64,000 nucleotides of DNA from Salinarimonas chemoclinalis (lineage in GTDB: Bacteria > Pseudomonadota > Alphaproteobacteria > Rhizobiales > Beijerinckiaceae): the NCBI RefSeq assembly GCF_041514305.1, contig NZ_JBGMWH010000001.1, positions 124,001 to 188,000 of the forward strand, written 5' to 3'. The notes below the pieces were generated by a model. It searched no databases. It was given only the letters and a program-made list of their open reading frames with translations, and was not told the DNA's origin. The position numbers and the translations under genes were made by a program. Below, piece by piece: positions 44,384 to 51,869 of the stretch; position 1 is the first letter of the stretch; the number at the start of each line of letters is the position of its first letter.

Positions 44384-44529
44384 CGGGAGGTTCTCTCGTT
44401 TTCGAGATGTTGGCCGGTCTCTCACGAACCGACGCCCGGTAGCGGCTTTGCGCCGGCGGGCTTGTGCCTCGTTTCCTCCCAGACTTGGGCCGCACCCCTC
44501 GAACACGTCGAAGACAGCGTGTCTTGGTG
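44354..44529 (-). ncRNA. Putative structured non-coding RNA with intrinsic terminator
   Basis: On the minus strand an 8-bp stem (44364-44371 with 44376-44383, loop GCGA) is followed by TTTTTTCTTTT, a textbook terminator, yet no protein gene leads into it. A candidate promoter lies upstream: GTGACA (44563-44558), a 17-base spacer, then TAAGAA (44540-44535). Internal pairing: 44526-44532 with 44490-44496; 44475-44480 with 44385-44390, enclosing hairpins 44428-44433/44413-44418 and 44403-44407/44394-44398. About 170 nt. It does not match tmRNA, SRP or RNase P; identity unknown. Confidence 0.55.
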
Positions 44530-44760
44530 CGGGCTTCTTAGCGCGTCGTTACGCGCTTGTCACGTCCTTGTGCATCGTGTGCCCTCGCTTTTCGCATATG
44601 GGCATTCCCGCGGCAGCGGTCATGGAACCGCCATGGATGCGGCGGAGACACGAAAAGCGCCCGCCGGCCTTGTCATCGGGCGCGCATCCGTATTGTGTGC
44701 GACACGCGCGGCGGTGCGGAACCCCGCCCGTCGCGCGCCGCGCCCACGCCCGAGGACGAC

Positions 44761-46086
44761 ATGCGTCTTTCCCGCTATTTCCTGCCCACCCTCAAGGAGA
44801 CGCCGCGCGAGGCGGAGATCGTCTCCCACCGCCTGATGCTGCGCGCCGGCCTGATCCGCCAGCAATCCGCCGGGATCTTCTCCTGGCTGCCGATCGGCAC
44901 GCGGGTGCTCGACCGCATCAGCGCCGTCGTGCGCGAGGAGCAGGACCGGGCGGGCGCGATCGAGATCCTGATGCCGACGATCCAATCGGCCGACCTCTGG
45001 CGCGAGAGCGGGCGCTACGACGCCTACGGCGCGGAGATGCTGCGCATCCGGGACCGGCACGAGCGCGACATGCTCTACGGGCCGACGAACGAGGAGATGG
45101 TCACCGACATCTTCCGCTCGTACGTGCGCTCCTACAAGGACCTGCCGCTGAACCTCTACCATATCCAGTGGAAGTTCCGCGACGAGATCCGCCCGCGCTT
45201 CGGCACGATGCGCTCGCGTGAGTTCCTGATGAAGGACGCCTATTCCTTCGATCTCGACGAGGCGTCGGCGCGGCACGCCTACAATCGCATGTTCGTGGCC
45301 TACCTGCGCACCTTCGCGCGGCTGGGGCTCAAGTCGATCCCGATGCAGGCGGACACCGGCCCGATCGGCGGCAATCTCTCCCACGAGTTCATCATCCTCG
45401 CCGAGACCGGCGAGAGCGAGGTGTTCTGCCACGCGGACTATCTGGGCTTCGACACCCCGCCGGCGGACACCGACTTCGAGGACGCGGCCGGCCTCCAGGC
45501 TATCGTCGACCGCTGGACCTCGCTCTACGCCTCCACCGACGAGAAGCACGACGAGGCCGCCTGGGCGCAGGTGCCCGAGGGCAAGCGGGTCGCCGCGCGC
45601 GGCATCGAGGTCGGGCACATCTTCTACTTCGGCACGAAGTACTCCGAGCCGATGCGGGCCGTCGTCACCGGGCCGGACGGGCGCGAACACCCGGTCCACA
45701 TGGGCTCCTACGGCGTCGGGCCCTCCCGCGTCGCCGCCGCCGCCATCGAGGCGGGCCACGACGAGGCGGGCATCGTCTGGCCGGATGCGATCGCGCCCTT
45801 CGACGCGGCGCTCCTGAGCCTCAAGGCGGGCGACTCGGCGGTGGACGCGGCCTGCGAGGGCCTCTACCACGATCTCCAGGCGGCGGGCCTCTCGGTGCTC
45901 TACGACGACCGGGACGATCGTCCGGGCGCCAAGTTCGCCACCGCCGACCTGATCGGCCTGCCCTGGCAGGTGATCGTCGGCCCCAAGAGCCTCGCCGAGG
46001 GCAAGGTCGAGCTCAAGCGCCGGCGCACCGGCGAGCGCGAACTCCTCGCGATCGCCGACGTGATCCCGCGGCTCACCGGGCGTTGA
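44761..46086 (+). CDS. proS: Prolyl-tRNA synthetase, short alphaproteobacterial type
   Basis: 441 residues from ATG 44761 behind GAGGA. Class II synthetase motifs: FRDEIRPRFGTMRSREFLMKD (motif 2 region, split by residue numbering near 135-155), GPTNEEMVTD, and GSYGVGPSRVAAAAIE (motif 3). It lacks the large insertion (editing) domain found in the E. coli enzyme, which is normal for this group. The C-terminal anticodon domain ends at the stop. lolC/E follows 14 bases later. Confidence 0.96.
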   Translation: MRLSRYFLPTLKETPREAEIVSHRLMLRAGLIRQQSAGIFSWLPIGTRVLDRISAVVREEQDRAGAIEILMPTIQSADLWRESGRYDAYGAEMLRIRDRHERDMLYGPTNEEMVTDIFRSYVRSYKDLPLNLYHIQWKFRDEIRPRFGTMRSREFLMKDAYSFDLDEASARHAYNRMFVAYLRTFARLGLKSIPMQADTGPIGGNLSHEFIILAETGESEVFCHADYLGFDTPPADTDFEDAAGLQAIVDRWTSLYASTDEKHDEAAWAQVPEGKRVAARGIEVGHIFYFGTKYSEPMRAVVTGPDGREHPVHMGSYGVGPSRVAAAAIEAGHDEAGIVWPDAIAPFDAALLSLKAGDSAVDAACEGLYHDLQAAGLSVLYDDRDDRPGAKFATADLIGLPWQVIVGPKSLAEGKVELKRRRTGERELLAIADVIPRLTGR

Positions 46087-46100
46087 GGGCGGAGCGGGCG

Positions 46101-47369
46101 ATGGCGCATGCCGGCGGGACGCGACCCTTCTCGGGATTCGAGTGGATGCTCGCCGGGCGCTACCTGCGCACCCGGCGGCGGGAGGGCTTCGTCTCGGTCA
46201 TCGCCGGCTTCTCGTTCATCGGCATCATGCTCGGCGTCGCGACGCTGATCATCGTGCTCTCGGTGATGAACGGGTTCCGCAACGAGCTGCTCTCGAAGAT
46301 CGTGGGCATGAACGGCCACGTCTTCATCGCGCCCATCGACCGGCCGCTGACGGACTTCGCCGAGGTCGCCGCGACGGTCGAGGCCCTGCCCGGCGTGGTG
46401 CGCGCCGTGCCGACCGTCGAGGGCCAGGCCTTCGCCTCCTCGACGGTGCAGGGAGGCGGGGTTCTCGTGCGCGGCGTGCGCCCGCCCGACCTCGCGGGGC
46501 TCGACCAGATCGCCGGCAAGATCGTCGGCGGCTCGCTCGAGACCTTCGCCGAGGGGGAGGGCGTCGCGGTCGGCGCGCGGCTGGCGAGCTCGCTCGGCCT
46601 CCTGCCGGGCGACACGATCACGCTGATCTCGCCGCGCGGGGCTGCGACGCCCTTCGGCACCGCGCCGCGGATCAAGGCCTATCCGATCGCGGCGATCTAC
46701 GAGGTCGGCATGACGGAGTTCGACTCGGCCTTCGTCTACATGCCGCTCGAGGAGGCGCAGGCCTACTTCAACAGGGCGGGAGACGTCACCGTCGTCGAGG
46801 TCTTCCTCGACGACGCGGAGCGCGTCGGCGCCGCGCGGGCGGCGATCGAGGCGGCGGTGGAGCGGCCGATCTTCCTCACCGACTGGACCCAGCGCAACGC
46901 GAGCTTCTTCTCGGCGCTCCAGGTCGAACGCAACGTCATGTTCATCATCCTGACGCTGATCGTGCTTGTGGCGGCGCTCAACATCGTGTCGGGCCTGATC
47001 ATGCTCGTGAAGGACAAGTCCGCCGACATCGCCATCCTGCGCACGATGGGCGCGACGCGCGGCTCCGTCATGCGGGTGTTCCTGATCACCGGCGCCTCGA
47101 TCGGCATCGTCGGCACCCTCGCCGGGCTCGCGCTCGGCGTCGTGTTCACGCTCAATATCCAGGCGATCCAGGACGTGATCGCGCGCATCACCAACCAGAC
47201 CCTCTGGGACCCGACCGTGCGCTTCCTCTCGGAGATCCCAGCCGAGATCGACTGGGCCGAGGTCGGCGCGGTGCTCGCCATGGCGATGGGGCTGTCGCTG
47301 CTCGCGACGCTCTACCCCTCCTGGCGCGCGGCCCGCCTCGACCCCGTCGAAGCCCTGCGCTACGGATGA
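46101..47369 (+). CDS. lolC: Lipoprotein-releasing ABC transporter permease LolC/LolE
   Basis: 422 residues from ATG 46101 (GGAG upstream). The MacB/LolE topology is clear: first span at about 27-50 (SVIAGFSFIGIMLGVATLII), a large periplasmic domain to about 270, then three spans near 280-300, 325-350 and 385-405. The single permease is used as a homodimer (LolF-like) in most alphaproteobacteria. It extracts lipoproteins from the inner membrane with LolD, whose gene overlaps by four bases. Confidence 0.92.
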   Translation: MAHAGGTRPFSGFEWMLAGRYLRTRRREGFVSVIAGFSFIGIMLGVATLIIVLSVMNGFRNELLSKIVGMNGHVFIAPIDRPLTDFAEVAATVEALPGVVRAVPTVEGQAFASSTVQGGGVLVRGVRPPDLAGLDQIAGKIVGGSLETFAEGEGVAVGARLASSLGLLPGDTITLISPRGAATPFGTAPRIKAYPIAAIYEVGMTEFDSAFVYMPLEEAQAYFNRAGDVTVVEVFLDDAERVGAARAAIEAAVERPIFLTDWTQRNASFFSALQVERNVMFIILTLIVLVAALNIVSGLIMLVKDKSADIAILRTMGATRGSVMRVFLITGASIGIVGTLAGLALGVVFTLNIQAIQDVIARITNQTLWDPTVRFLSEIPAEIDWAEVGAVLAMAMGLSLLATLYPSWRAARLDPVEALRYG

Positions 47370-48136
47370 GCCCCATGGACGCGGACCAGAAGGCGCAGAC
47401 GACGGGGGAGAGCGGGACCACGCAGGAGGCGCCCGCCGAGACGCCGGCGGTGTTCCTCAGCCGCGTGGCGCGCTGGTATCCCCAGACGCAGGGCCGGCTC
47501 GAGATCTTGAAGAGCGTCGACTTCGCCGTCTGGCCCGGCGAGATCGTCGCTCTCGTCGCGCCGTCGGGCACCGGCAAGTCGACGCTGCTCCACGTCGCGG
47601 GCCTGCTCGAGCGCCCCGACGACGGCGAGGTCTACGTCGGCGGCGAGCCGACGGCGCACATGGACGATGCCGGGCGCACACGGCTGCGGCGCGAGGAGAT
47701 CGGCTTCGTCTACCAGTTCCACCACCTTCTGCCCGAGTTCTCGGCGCTCGAGAACGTGGTCATGCCGCAGATCATCCGCGGCCTTCCGAAGGCGGAGGCG
47801 CGCGCGCGCGCCGGCGAGCTCCTCGCCTTCCTCGGGCTCGCGGACCGGCTGTCGCACCGTCCGGCGGAGCTGTCGGGCGGCGAGCAGCAGCGCGTCGCCA
47901 TCGCGCGTGCCGTCGCCAACGCCCCGCGCGTCCTCCTCGCCGACGAGCCCACGGGCAACCTCGACCCGCAGACCTCGGCGCACGTCTTCCAGACGCTCGT
48001 CTCCCTCGTGCGCGCCTCGGGCCTGGCGGCGGTGATCGCGACCCACAATCACGAGCTCGCGCGGCGCATGGACCGCTGCGTCTCCATCCGCGACGGACGC
48101 GTGGTCGAGCTGGCGCTGCCGGGCCGCGAGGCGTAG
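47366..48136 (+). CDS. lolD: Lipoprotein-releasing ABC transporter ATPase LolD
   Basis: 256 residues; start ATG 47366 overlaps the permease stop (ATGA). Walker A is APSGTGKSTLLH (usually GPSG; here A replaces G), then QFHHLLPEFSALENV (Q-loop), the LSGGEQQRVAIARA signature, and LLADEPTGNLDP Walker B. It has about 30 extra Thr/Glu-rich residues at the N-terminus. It powers the Lol machine with the preceding permease. Confidence 0.95.
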   Translation: MSPMDADQKAQTTGESGTTQEAPAETPAVFLSRVARWYPQTQGRLEILKSVDFAVWPGEIVALVAPSGTGKSTLLHVAGLLERPDDGEVYVGGEPTAHMDDAGRTRLRREEIGFVYQFHHLLPEFSALENVVMPQIIRGLPKAEARARAGELLAFLGLADRLSHRPAELSGGEQQRVAIARAVANAPRVLLADEPTGNLDPQTSAHVFQTLVSLVRASGLAAVIATHNHELARRMDRCVSIRDGRVVELALPGREA

Positions 48137-48321
48137 GCGGCGTGATCGACGCTCGCCCAATGTTCGGGGCTCGACGGACCGGCGCGGTTCGATCCGTCCA
48201 TTAACCTTGACGGCAAGGCGTACGAAGAGAGAACTTTCGTTTCGAACGAATATGGAACAGAATGGAACGGTCGAAGCGCGGCCGGGAACGCCCGCCGCGC
48301 CCCCAGCCCAGGGAGGCCGTC

Positions 48322-48453
48322 ATGTCCCGTCTCGTGATCCTCACCCGCCGCGCCCGTTCGCCGCTGCGCGCCACCGCCGAGACCGCAATGGAGGTCGTCT
48401 CCCTCGCGCTGTTCGTCGCGATGGTGGCCGCCTGGGCCAGCATCGGCGCGTGA
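48322..48453 (+). CDS. Small membrane protein, 43 residues
   Basis: ATG 48322 with GGGAGG five bases upstream. MSRLVILTRRARSPLR precedes a single hydrophobic span (VVSLALFVAMVAAWASIGA) ending at the stop, a tail-anchored layout. No family recognised. The good ribosome site and composition support it. Confidence 0.55.
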   Translation: MSRLVILTRRARSPLRATAETAMEVVSLALFVAMVAAWASIGA

Positions 48454-48572
48454 GCGGCGGGAAGCTCCGAGGTTCTCGCCCGCTCGACGAGCCGTGCTGA
48501 AACGCGAAGCGCCCTCCGTGCGTTACCGGGTCGCGGCCAGCGACGCCGCGGCCGATCACGAGGGAGGGTGCG

Positions 48573-48788
48573 GTGAGATCCTGGGGCGACGTCAACAGGG
48601 TGCTGAACGGCATGGTGCGCGAGGGCCGCATCGCGTCCTTCCGCTCCAACGCGGCGGAGGCGCGCCAGACGGGGTCGCTCGAGATCGCGATCGTCCCCGC
48701 CGACGGCGGCGACAAGGAAGCGGCACGCCGCGAGGCGCTGCGCGAGCTCGCCCGCCTGGGCATCACCGCGCAGGTGCACGCGGAATAG
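48573..48788 (+). CDS. Small hypothetical protein, 71 residues
   Basis: GTG 48573 behind AGGGAGGG. A soluble, mixed alpha/beta-looking sequence (MVREGRIASFRSNAAEAR, then SLEIAIVPADGGDKEAAR). No known domain. It is a separate gene between the small membrane protein and tRNA-Phe. Confidence 0.5.
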   Translation: MRSWGDVNRVLNGMVREGRIASFRSNAAEARQTGSLEIAIVPADGGDKEAARREALRELARLGITAQVHAE

Positions 48789-48911
48789 GACGCTCGCGGA
48801 GCAGGGGCAGCCGAGGAATCGGGAATTCGTTTCGTCACCGAAAAACCGGTTGCGCCCCGCGGCGCCTCTGGCTATACCCCCTCCACCAACACGGACGTCC
48901 CCGTCCGGAGC

Positions 48912-48987
48912 GCCCAGGTAGCTCAGTTGGTAGAGCATGCGACTGAAAATCGCAGTGTCGGTGGTTCGATTCCGCCCCTGGGCACCA
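48912..48987 (+). tRNA. tRNA-Phe (GAA)
   Basis: A 76-nt gene with encoded CCA. The acceptor stem GCCCAGG pairs with CCTGGGC, the D-arm has AGCTCAGTTGGTAGAGC, and the anticodon stem TGCGA/TCGCA holds the loop CTGAAAA with GAA at 48945-48947. The T-arm has GTTCGATTC. A hairpin at 49014-49035 follows. Confidence 0.98.
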
Positions 48988-49013
48988 TCCTCTAAAACGC
49001 CTCTGAAATAATT

Positions 49014-49035
49014 GGGCTTTTCGCCCGAAAGGCCC
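49014..49035 (+). terminator. Terminator-like hairpin after tRNA-Phe
   Basis: A 9-bp stem with one G-T pair (49014-49022 with 49027-49035) and loop GCCC, 26 bases after the tRNA. No strong U-run. Confidence 0.5.
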
Positions 49036-49150
49036 CACCGGAACGGGCTCTGCGCTCGTGGTGGGACCCGGATCGTGCTCGTTCCCGTCCAGGCGGATGA
49101 GGTGCATGGCGGCGCCGGCGAGGCGCTTGCGGGCGGCGCCGCGGGTGCAA

Positions 49151-49177
49151 GGGGCTCCGTCGGCGCGGCGGAGCCCC
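49151..49177 (-). terminator. Terminator-like hairpin after the cupin gene
   Basis: GGGGCTCCG (49151-49159) pairs with CGGAGCCCC (49169-49177), about 35 bases past the cupin stop on the minus strand. Confidence 0.5.
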
Positions 49178-49210
49178 GGTGGTCGCGGCGGCTCGCGGCG
49201 GGGCGTACGG

Positions 49211-49705
49211 TCACTGCGGCTGGGGCGGCAGCAATTCGATTCCCGACGCCTGCGCCGCCGCCGCGACGGCCGCCAGGTCCGGCGCCTTCGGTGCCGGGAA
49301 GCCGGTCGTGCCCGGGGCGACGGGTTCCCCGAGCGCGCGGAAGAAGCGCTCGTGGTGATCGGCCGGCCAGTTCAGGATCAGCATCCGCGCCGGAGCCTCC
49401 CCGGCATTGGCGAAGGCGTGCGGGGTCCCGCGCGCGACGTGGACCACGGACCCCGGCCCGCGCAGGACCGTCTTCCCGTCGATGGTGAAGGCGTAGGTGC
49501 CTTCGAGCACGTAGAAGGCCTCCTCGTCGTCGCGGTGCAGGTGCGGCGGCGATCCGGCACCGGGCGCGGTAAGCGCTTCGACCATCGAGAAGCGCTGCTG
49601 CGTCTGCGCACCCGTGACGAGGAAGGTGATCAGGTTGCCCAGCACGTGCACCGTCTCGGCGCTGCCTTCCGCGTGGACCTTGATTTGCTGCACGATCGAC
49701 TCCAT
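49211..49705 (-). CDS. Cupin-domain protein
   Basis: 164 residues. A single cupin barrel: metal site PGAGSPPHLHRDDEEAFYVLEG around residue 50 (HxH and Glu) and the second motif HVARGTPHAFANAGEAPARM with the last His near 97. Such proteins include quercetinase- and dioxygenase-like enzymes or sugar/effector binders. Divergent from the TetR gene and likely under its control; operator-like repeat in the gap. The ribosome site is weak. Confidence 0.87.
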   Translation of the reverse strand: MESIVQQIKVHAEGSAETVHVLGNLITFLVTGAQTQQRFSMVEALTAPGAGSPPHLHRDDEEAFYVLEGTYAFTIDGKTVLRGPGSVVHVARGTPHAFANAGEAPARMLILNWPADHHERFFRALGEPVAPGTTGFPAPKAPDLAAVAAAAQASGIELLPPQPQ

Positions 49706-49726
49706 TTTGATATTTAGATCTCGTTT

Positions 49727-49742
49727 TGAGACTTACGTCTCA
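49727..49742. promoter_or_regulatory. Operator-like inverted repeat TGAGAC-TTAC-GTCTCA
   Basis: 6-bp perfect arms around TTAC, extended by imperfect flanking matches, in the 56-base gap between the divergent cupin and TetR genes. It is the likely TetR binding site. Confidence 0.55.
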
Positions 49743-49761
49743 TAAATCCGCTGGAGGACCG

Positions 49762-50415
49762 ATGCAAGCGAAAAAGTCCGTATCCGCGCAGGGTGGGCTC
49801 AGCCCGCTGCGTAGGCGAAACCGGCAGGCGCTGATCGATGCTGCGCAGGCCTTCCTCGCGGAGGGACGGACGCCGACCCTCTCCGAGGCCGCCGATCGCG
49901 CGGAAATCTCGCGTGCCACCGCATACCGCTACTTCTCCACGTCCGAGCAGCTCCAGAACGAGGCGGCGCTCGATGCCGTCGCCAAGGCGATCCCCCACGG
50001 GATCCAGACCGGCGGCGGGCGAGGACGAGGTGAGCGGCAGGGTGACGGCGTCGGAGCCGTGCTCGCGCTCGTCGACCGGATCGAGGCCATGGTGCGCGTG
50101 CACGAGCCGGCCTTCCGCACGATGCTCCGGCTCTCGCTCGAGGCCGAGACCGGCTCGCGCGCGGGTCGGCGCGTCGGCTGGATCGACGCGTGCCTCGACG
50201 GATCGCCCGTGCCGGAGCCGGTGCGTGCTCGGCTCATACCGGCACTCGCGCTCCTGTGCGGGATCGAGGCCCGCATCGTGATGAAGGACGTCTGCGGGCT
50301 GGACGACGAGGCCGCGCGCGAGACGATTCTCTGGGCGACGCAGGCGCTCCTCGCGCACGCGTTCCCGGGCGGGGTCGACGATCGAGCGGCCGACGATCCG
50401 GTGGCCGCGGAGTGA
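49762..50415 (+). CDS. TetR-family transcriptional regulator
   Basis: 217 residues from ATG 49762 behind TGGAGGA. N-terminal helix-turn-helix: RNRQALIDAAQAFLAEGRTPT, then EAADRAEISRATAYRYFS with the typical recognition-helix TAYRYF. The C-terminal ligand domain is not specific. Divergent from the cupin gene and probably represses it and itself. Confidence 0.92.
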   Translation: MQAKKSVSAQGGLSPLRRRNRQALIDAAQAFLAEGRTPTLSEAADRAEISRATAYRYFSTSEQLQNEAALDAVAKAIPHGIQTGGGRGRGERQGDGVGAVLALVDRIEAMVRVHEPAFRTMLRLSLEAETGSRAGRRVGWIDACLDGSPVPEPVRARLIPALALLCGIEARIVMKDVCGLDDEAARETILWATQALLAHAFPGGVDDRAADDPVAAE

Positions 50416-50504
50416 ACGGCCGCAGCCGAGCGCGCGGGCGCGCGCCTCGCACGGAGATCCTGGACGGGCACTTGCGCGCCGGCTCCCGGGCGCCTATTTC
50501 AGGC

Positions 50505-50793
50505 CTGTCGGGGCAACCCGGCTATGGTCGTAGAGGCAGAGTGGAATAGGCGTTCAAGACTCGGGTGCGACTCCCGACGCCTCCACCAGGAACGCACGTG
50601 ACGCCCGCCGGGCCGCGTGCGTTGCCGATGGGGGCGAACCAGGATCGATTGGGCGCGGTAAAGGCTAGGCTGCGACTAGGCTGAGCTACGGCCTTGATAG
50701 TGCAAAACCACAAGTGCCAACGACAACGTTGCCACTTCCGAGGTGCGCCTCGCGGCGTGACTTCGATGCGCTAGGGTAAGCGTGGAAACAGAA
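50505..50793 (+). ncRNA. ssrA: Transfer-messenger RNA, permuted two-piece gene
   Basis: The acceptor piece comes first: T-arm TCGGG-TGCGACT-CCCGA and the end CGCCTCC-A-CCA (CCA at 50586-50588). The coding piece begins GGGGGCG at 50630, which pairs with CGCCTCC; GCGTTCAA (50550-50557) pairs with TTGGGCGC (50649-50656) as helix P2. A spacer hairpin (50591-50598 with 50616-50623) is removed in processing. The tag frame 50716-50760 encodes ANDNVATSEVRLAA and a TGA stop. The 5' and 3' ends are approximate. It rescues stalled ribosomes with SmpB. Confidence 0.93.
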
Positions 50794-50813
50794 CCGGGGG
50801 CCTCGGCCCCCGG
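50794..50813. terminator. Bidirectional terminator between ssrA and ohr
   Basis: A perfect 8-bp GC stem (50794-50801 with 50806-50813) around CTCG. On the minus strand it is followed by TTCTGTTTCC, serving ohr; on the plus strand it ends ssrA. Confidence 0.65.
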
Positions 50814-50852
50814 ACCCGTTTCCAGCCGAGGCTTCGGCCCCCGGACCCGTTT
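50803..50852. repeat. 19-bp exact direct repeat
   Basis: TCGGCCCCCGGACCCGTTT occurs at 50803-50821 and again at 50834-50852, a 31-bp period. It overlaps the terminator and seems to be a local duplication of it. Confidence 0.7.
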
Positions 50853-50875
50853 TCAACGGCGCGCGACGTCGGCGA

Positions 50876-51307
50876 TCACGCGATCGTCGTGGTGACCGCG
50901 ATGTTGCCCTTCGTCGCATGCGAGTAGGGGCAGATGCCGTGCCCGGCCTCGGCGACGCGCGCGGCCTCCGCGCGATCGACCCCCGGCAGGCTCACCACCA
51001 GGTCCACCGTCAGCCCGAAGCCCTTGTCGCTGCGCGGCCCGATCCCCACCGTCGCGGTGACGGTGGCGTCGTCGGGGACGCGCTCGAGGCTCTTGTCCTG
51101 GCTCGTCGCGAAGCGCATGGCGCCGAGATAGCAGGCGGCGTAGCCGGCAGCGAAGAGCTGCTCGGGGTTCTTGCCCGTGCCCGAGCCGCCGAGCGCCTCG
51201 GGCGGCGTGAGGTCGAGATCGAGCGCGCCGTCCTCTGTGCGCACCCGGCCCTGGCGCCCGCCGCCGGTCGCCGTCGCGGAAATCCGGTACTTGGTCTCGA
51301 TGGACAT
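50876..51307 (-). CDS. ohr: Organic hydroperoxide resistance peroxidase Ohr (OsmC family)
   Basis: 143 residues from ATG 51307 behind AAGGAG. Two catalytic cysteines are in place: YAACYLGAMR and GHGICPYSHATKGN. The pattern and length match Ohr rather than OsmC. It reduces organic and fatty-acid hydroperoxides with lipoylated proteins. Divergent from ohrR with three shared palindromic sites. Confidence 0.94.
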   Translation of the reverse strand: MSIETKYRISATATGGGRQGRVRTEDGALDLDLTPPEALGGSGTGKNPEQLFAAGYAACYLGAMRFATSQDKSLERVPDDATVTATVGIGPRSDKGFGLTVDLVVSLPGVDRAEAARVAEAGHGICPYSHATKGNIAVTTTIA

Positions 51308-51321
51308 GACGTCTCCTTCTC

Positions 51322-51402
51322 ATCGCTTGCGATTGGATCGTGTACGATACATATCGATTGCAGAGCCATGACGCAAGGGCTTGCGACAAGATCGTGCGCG
51401 AT
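51322..51402. promoter_or_regulatory. Three ATCG-N4-CGAT sites, candidate OhrR operators
   Basis: Sites at 51322-51333 (N4 CTTG), 51337-51348 (TGTA) and 51391-51402 (TGCG) lie in the ohr-ohrR gap. The first two are close to the ohr start, the third is before ohrR, so one regulator could control both promoters. Confidence 0.55.
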
Positions 51403-51427
51403 ATAAATGCCGTGGAGGAGGGTGACG

Positions 51428-51850
51428 ATGCGCACCGAGCACATGCTGTGCCTGAGCTTGCACGCCGCCTCGCGGGCGATGACGCGCGCCTACCAGCCGC
51501 TGCTCGACGCGCTCGGCCTCACCTACCCGCAATACGTCGTTCTGACGACGCTCTGGGACGAGGACGCCCAACCCGTCGGGGCCATCGGCCGACGGCTGCT
51601 GCTCGACACCAACACTCTCACCCCCATGCTCAAGCGCATGGAGGCGGCGGGCCTCGTGCGCCGCAGCCGCAGCGCGCAGGACGAGCGGCAGGTGATCGTC
51701 TCTCTCACCGAGGCGGGCCTCGCGATGGAGGCGCGCGCCGCGCACGTGCCGGCGCGCATCGTCGCCGCGACGGGGCTCTCCCCCGAGGCGCTGCGCGATC
51801 TCAACGCGCGGGTGACGGCGCTCAAGGACAGCCTGGGGCGCGAGGCGTAG
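51428..51850 (+). CDS. ohrR: OhrR, MarR-family peroxide-sensing repressor
   Basis: 140 residues from ATG 51428 behind GGAGGAGG. A winged-helix MarR protein. The peroxide-reactive cysteine is Cys8 in MLCLSLHAASRAM, and it is the only cysteine, so this is the one-Cys type that needs a small thiol for full oxidation. DERQVIVSLTEAG is the wing. It represses ohr until oxidised. Confidence 0.93.
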   Translation: MRTEHMLCLSLHAASRAMTRAYQPLLDALGLTYPQYVVLTTLWDEDAQPVGAIGRRLLLDTNTLTPMLKRMEAAGLVRRSRSAQDERQVIVSLTEAGLAMEARAAHVPARIVAATGLSPEALRDLNARVTALKDSLGREA

Positions 51851-51869
51851 AGGGGATGCTCCACCGGGC

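Noticed and set aside
44354..44529. Putative RNA as tmRNA, 6S RNA or SRP RNA
   Set aside because: No tag frame or tRNA-like end, no SRP core motif, and the multibranch pairing is unlike the rod-like 6S fold. ssrA was found at 50505-50793 instead.
48912..50793. Integration site: tRNA-Phe and ssrA are both typical targets of genomic islands
   Set aside because: No integrase, no repeat of the tRNA or tmRNA 3' end nearby, and the genes between look ordinary.
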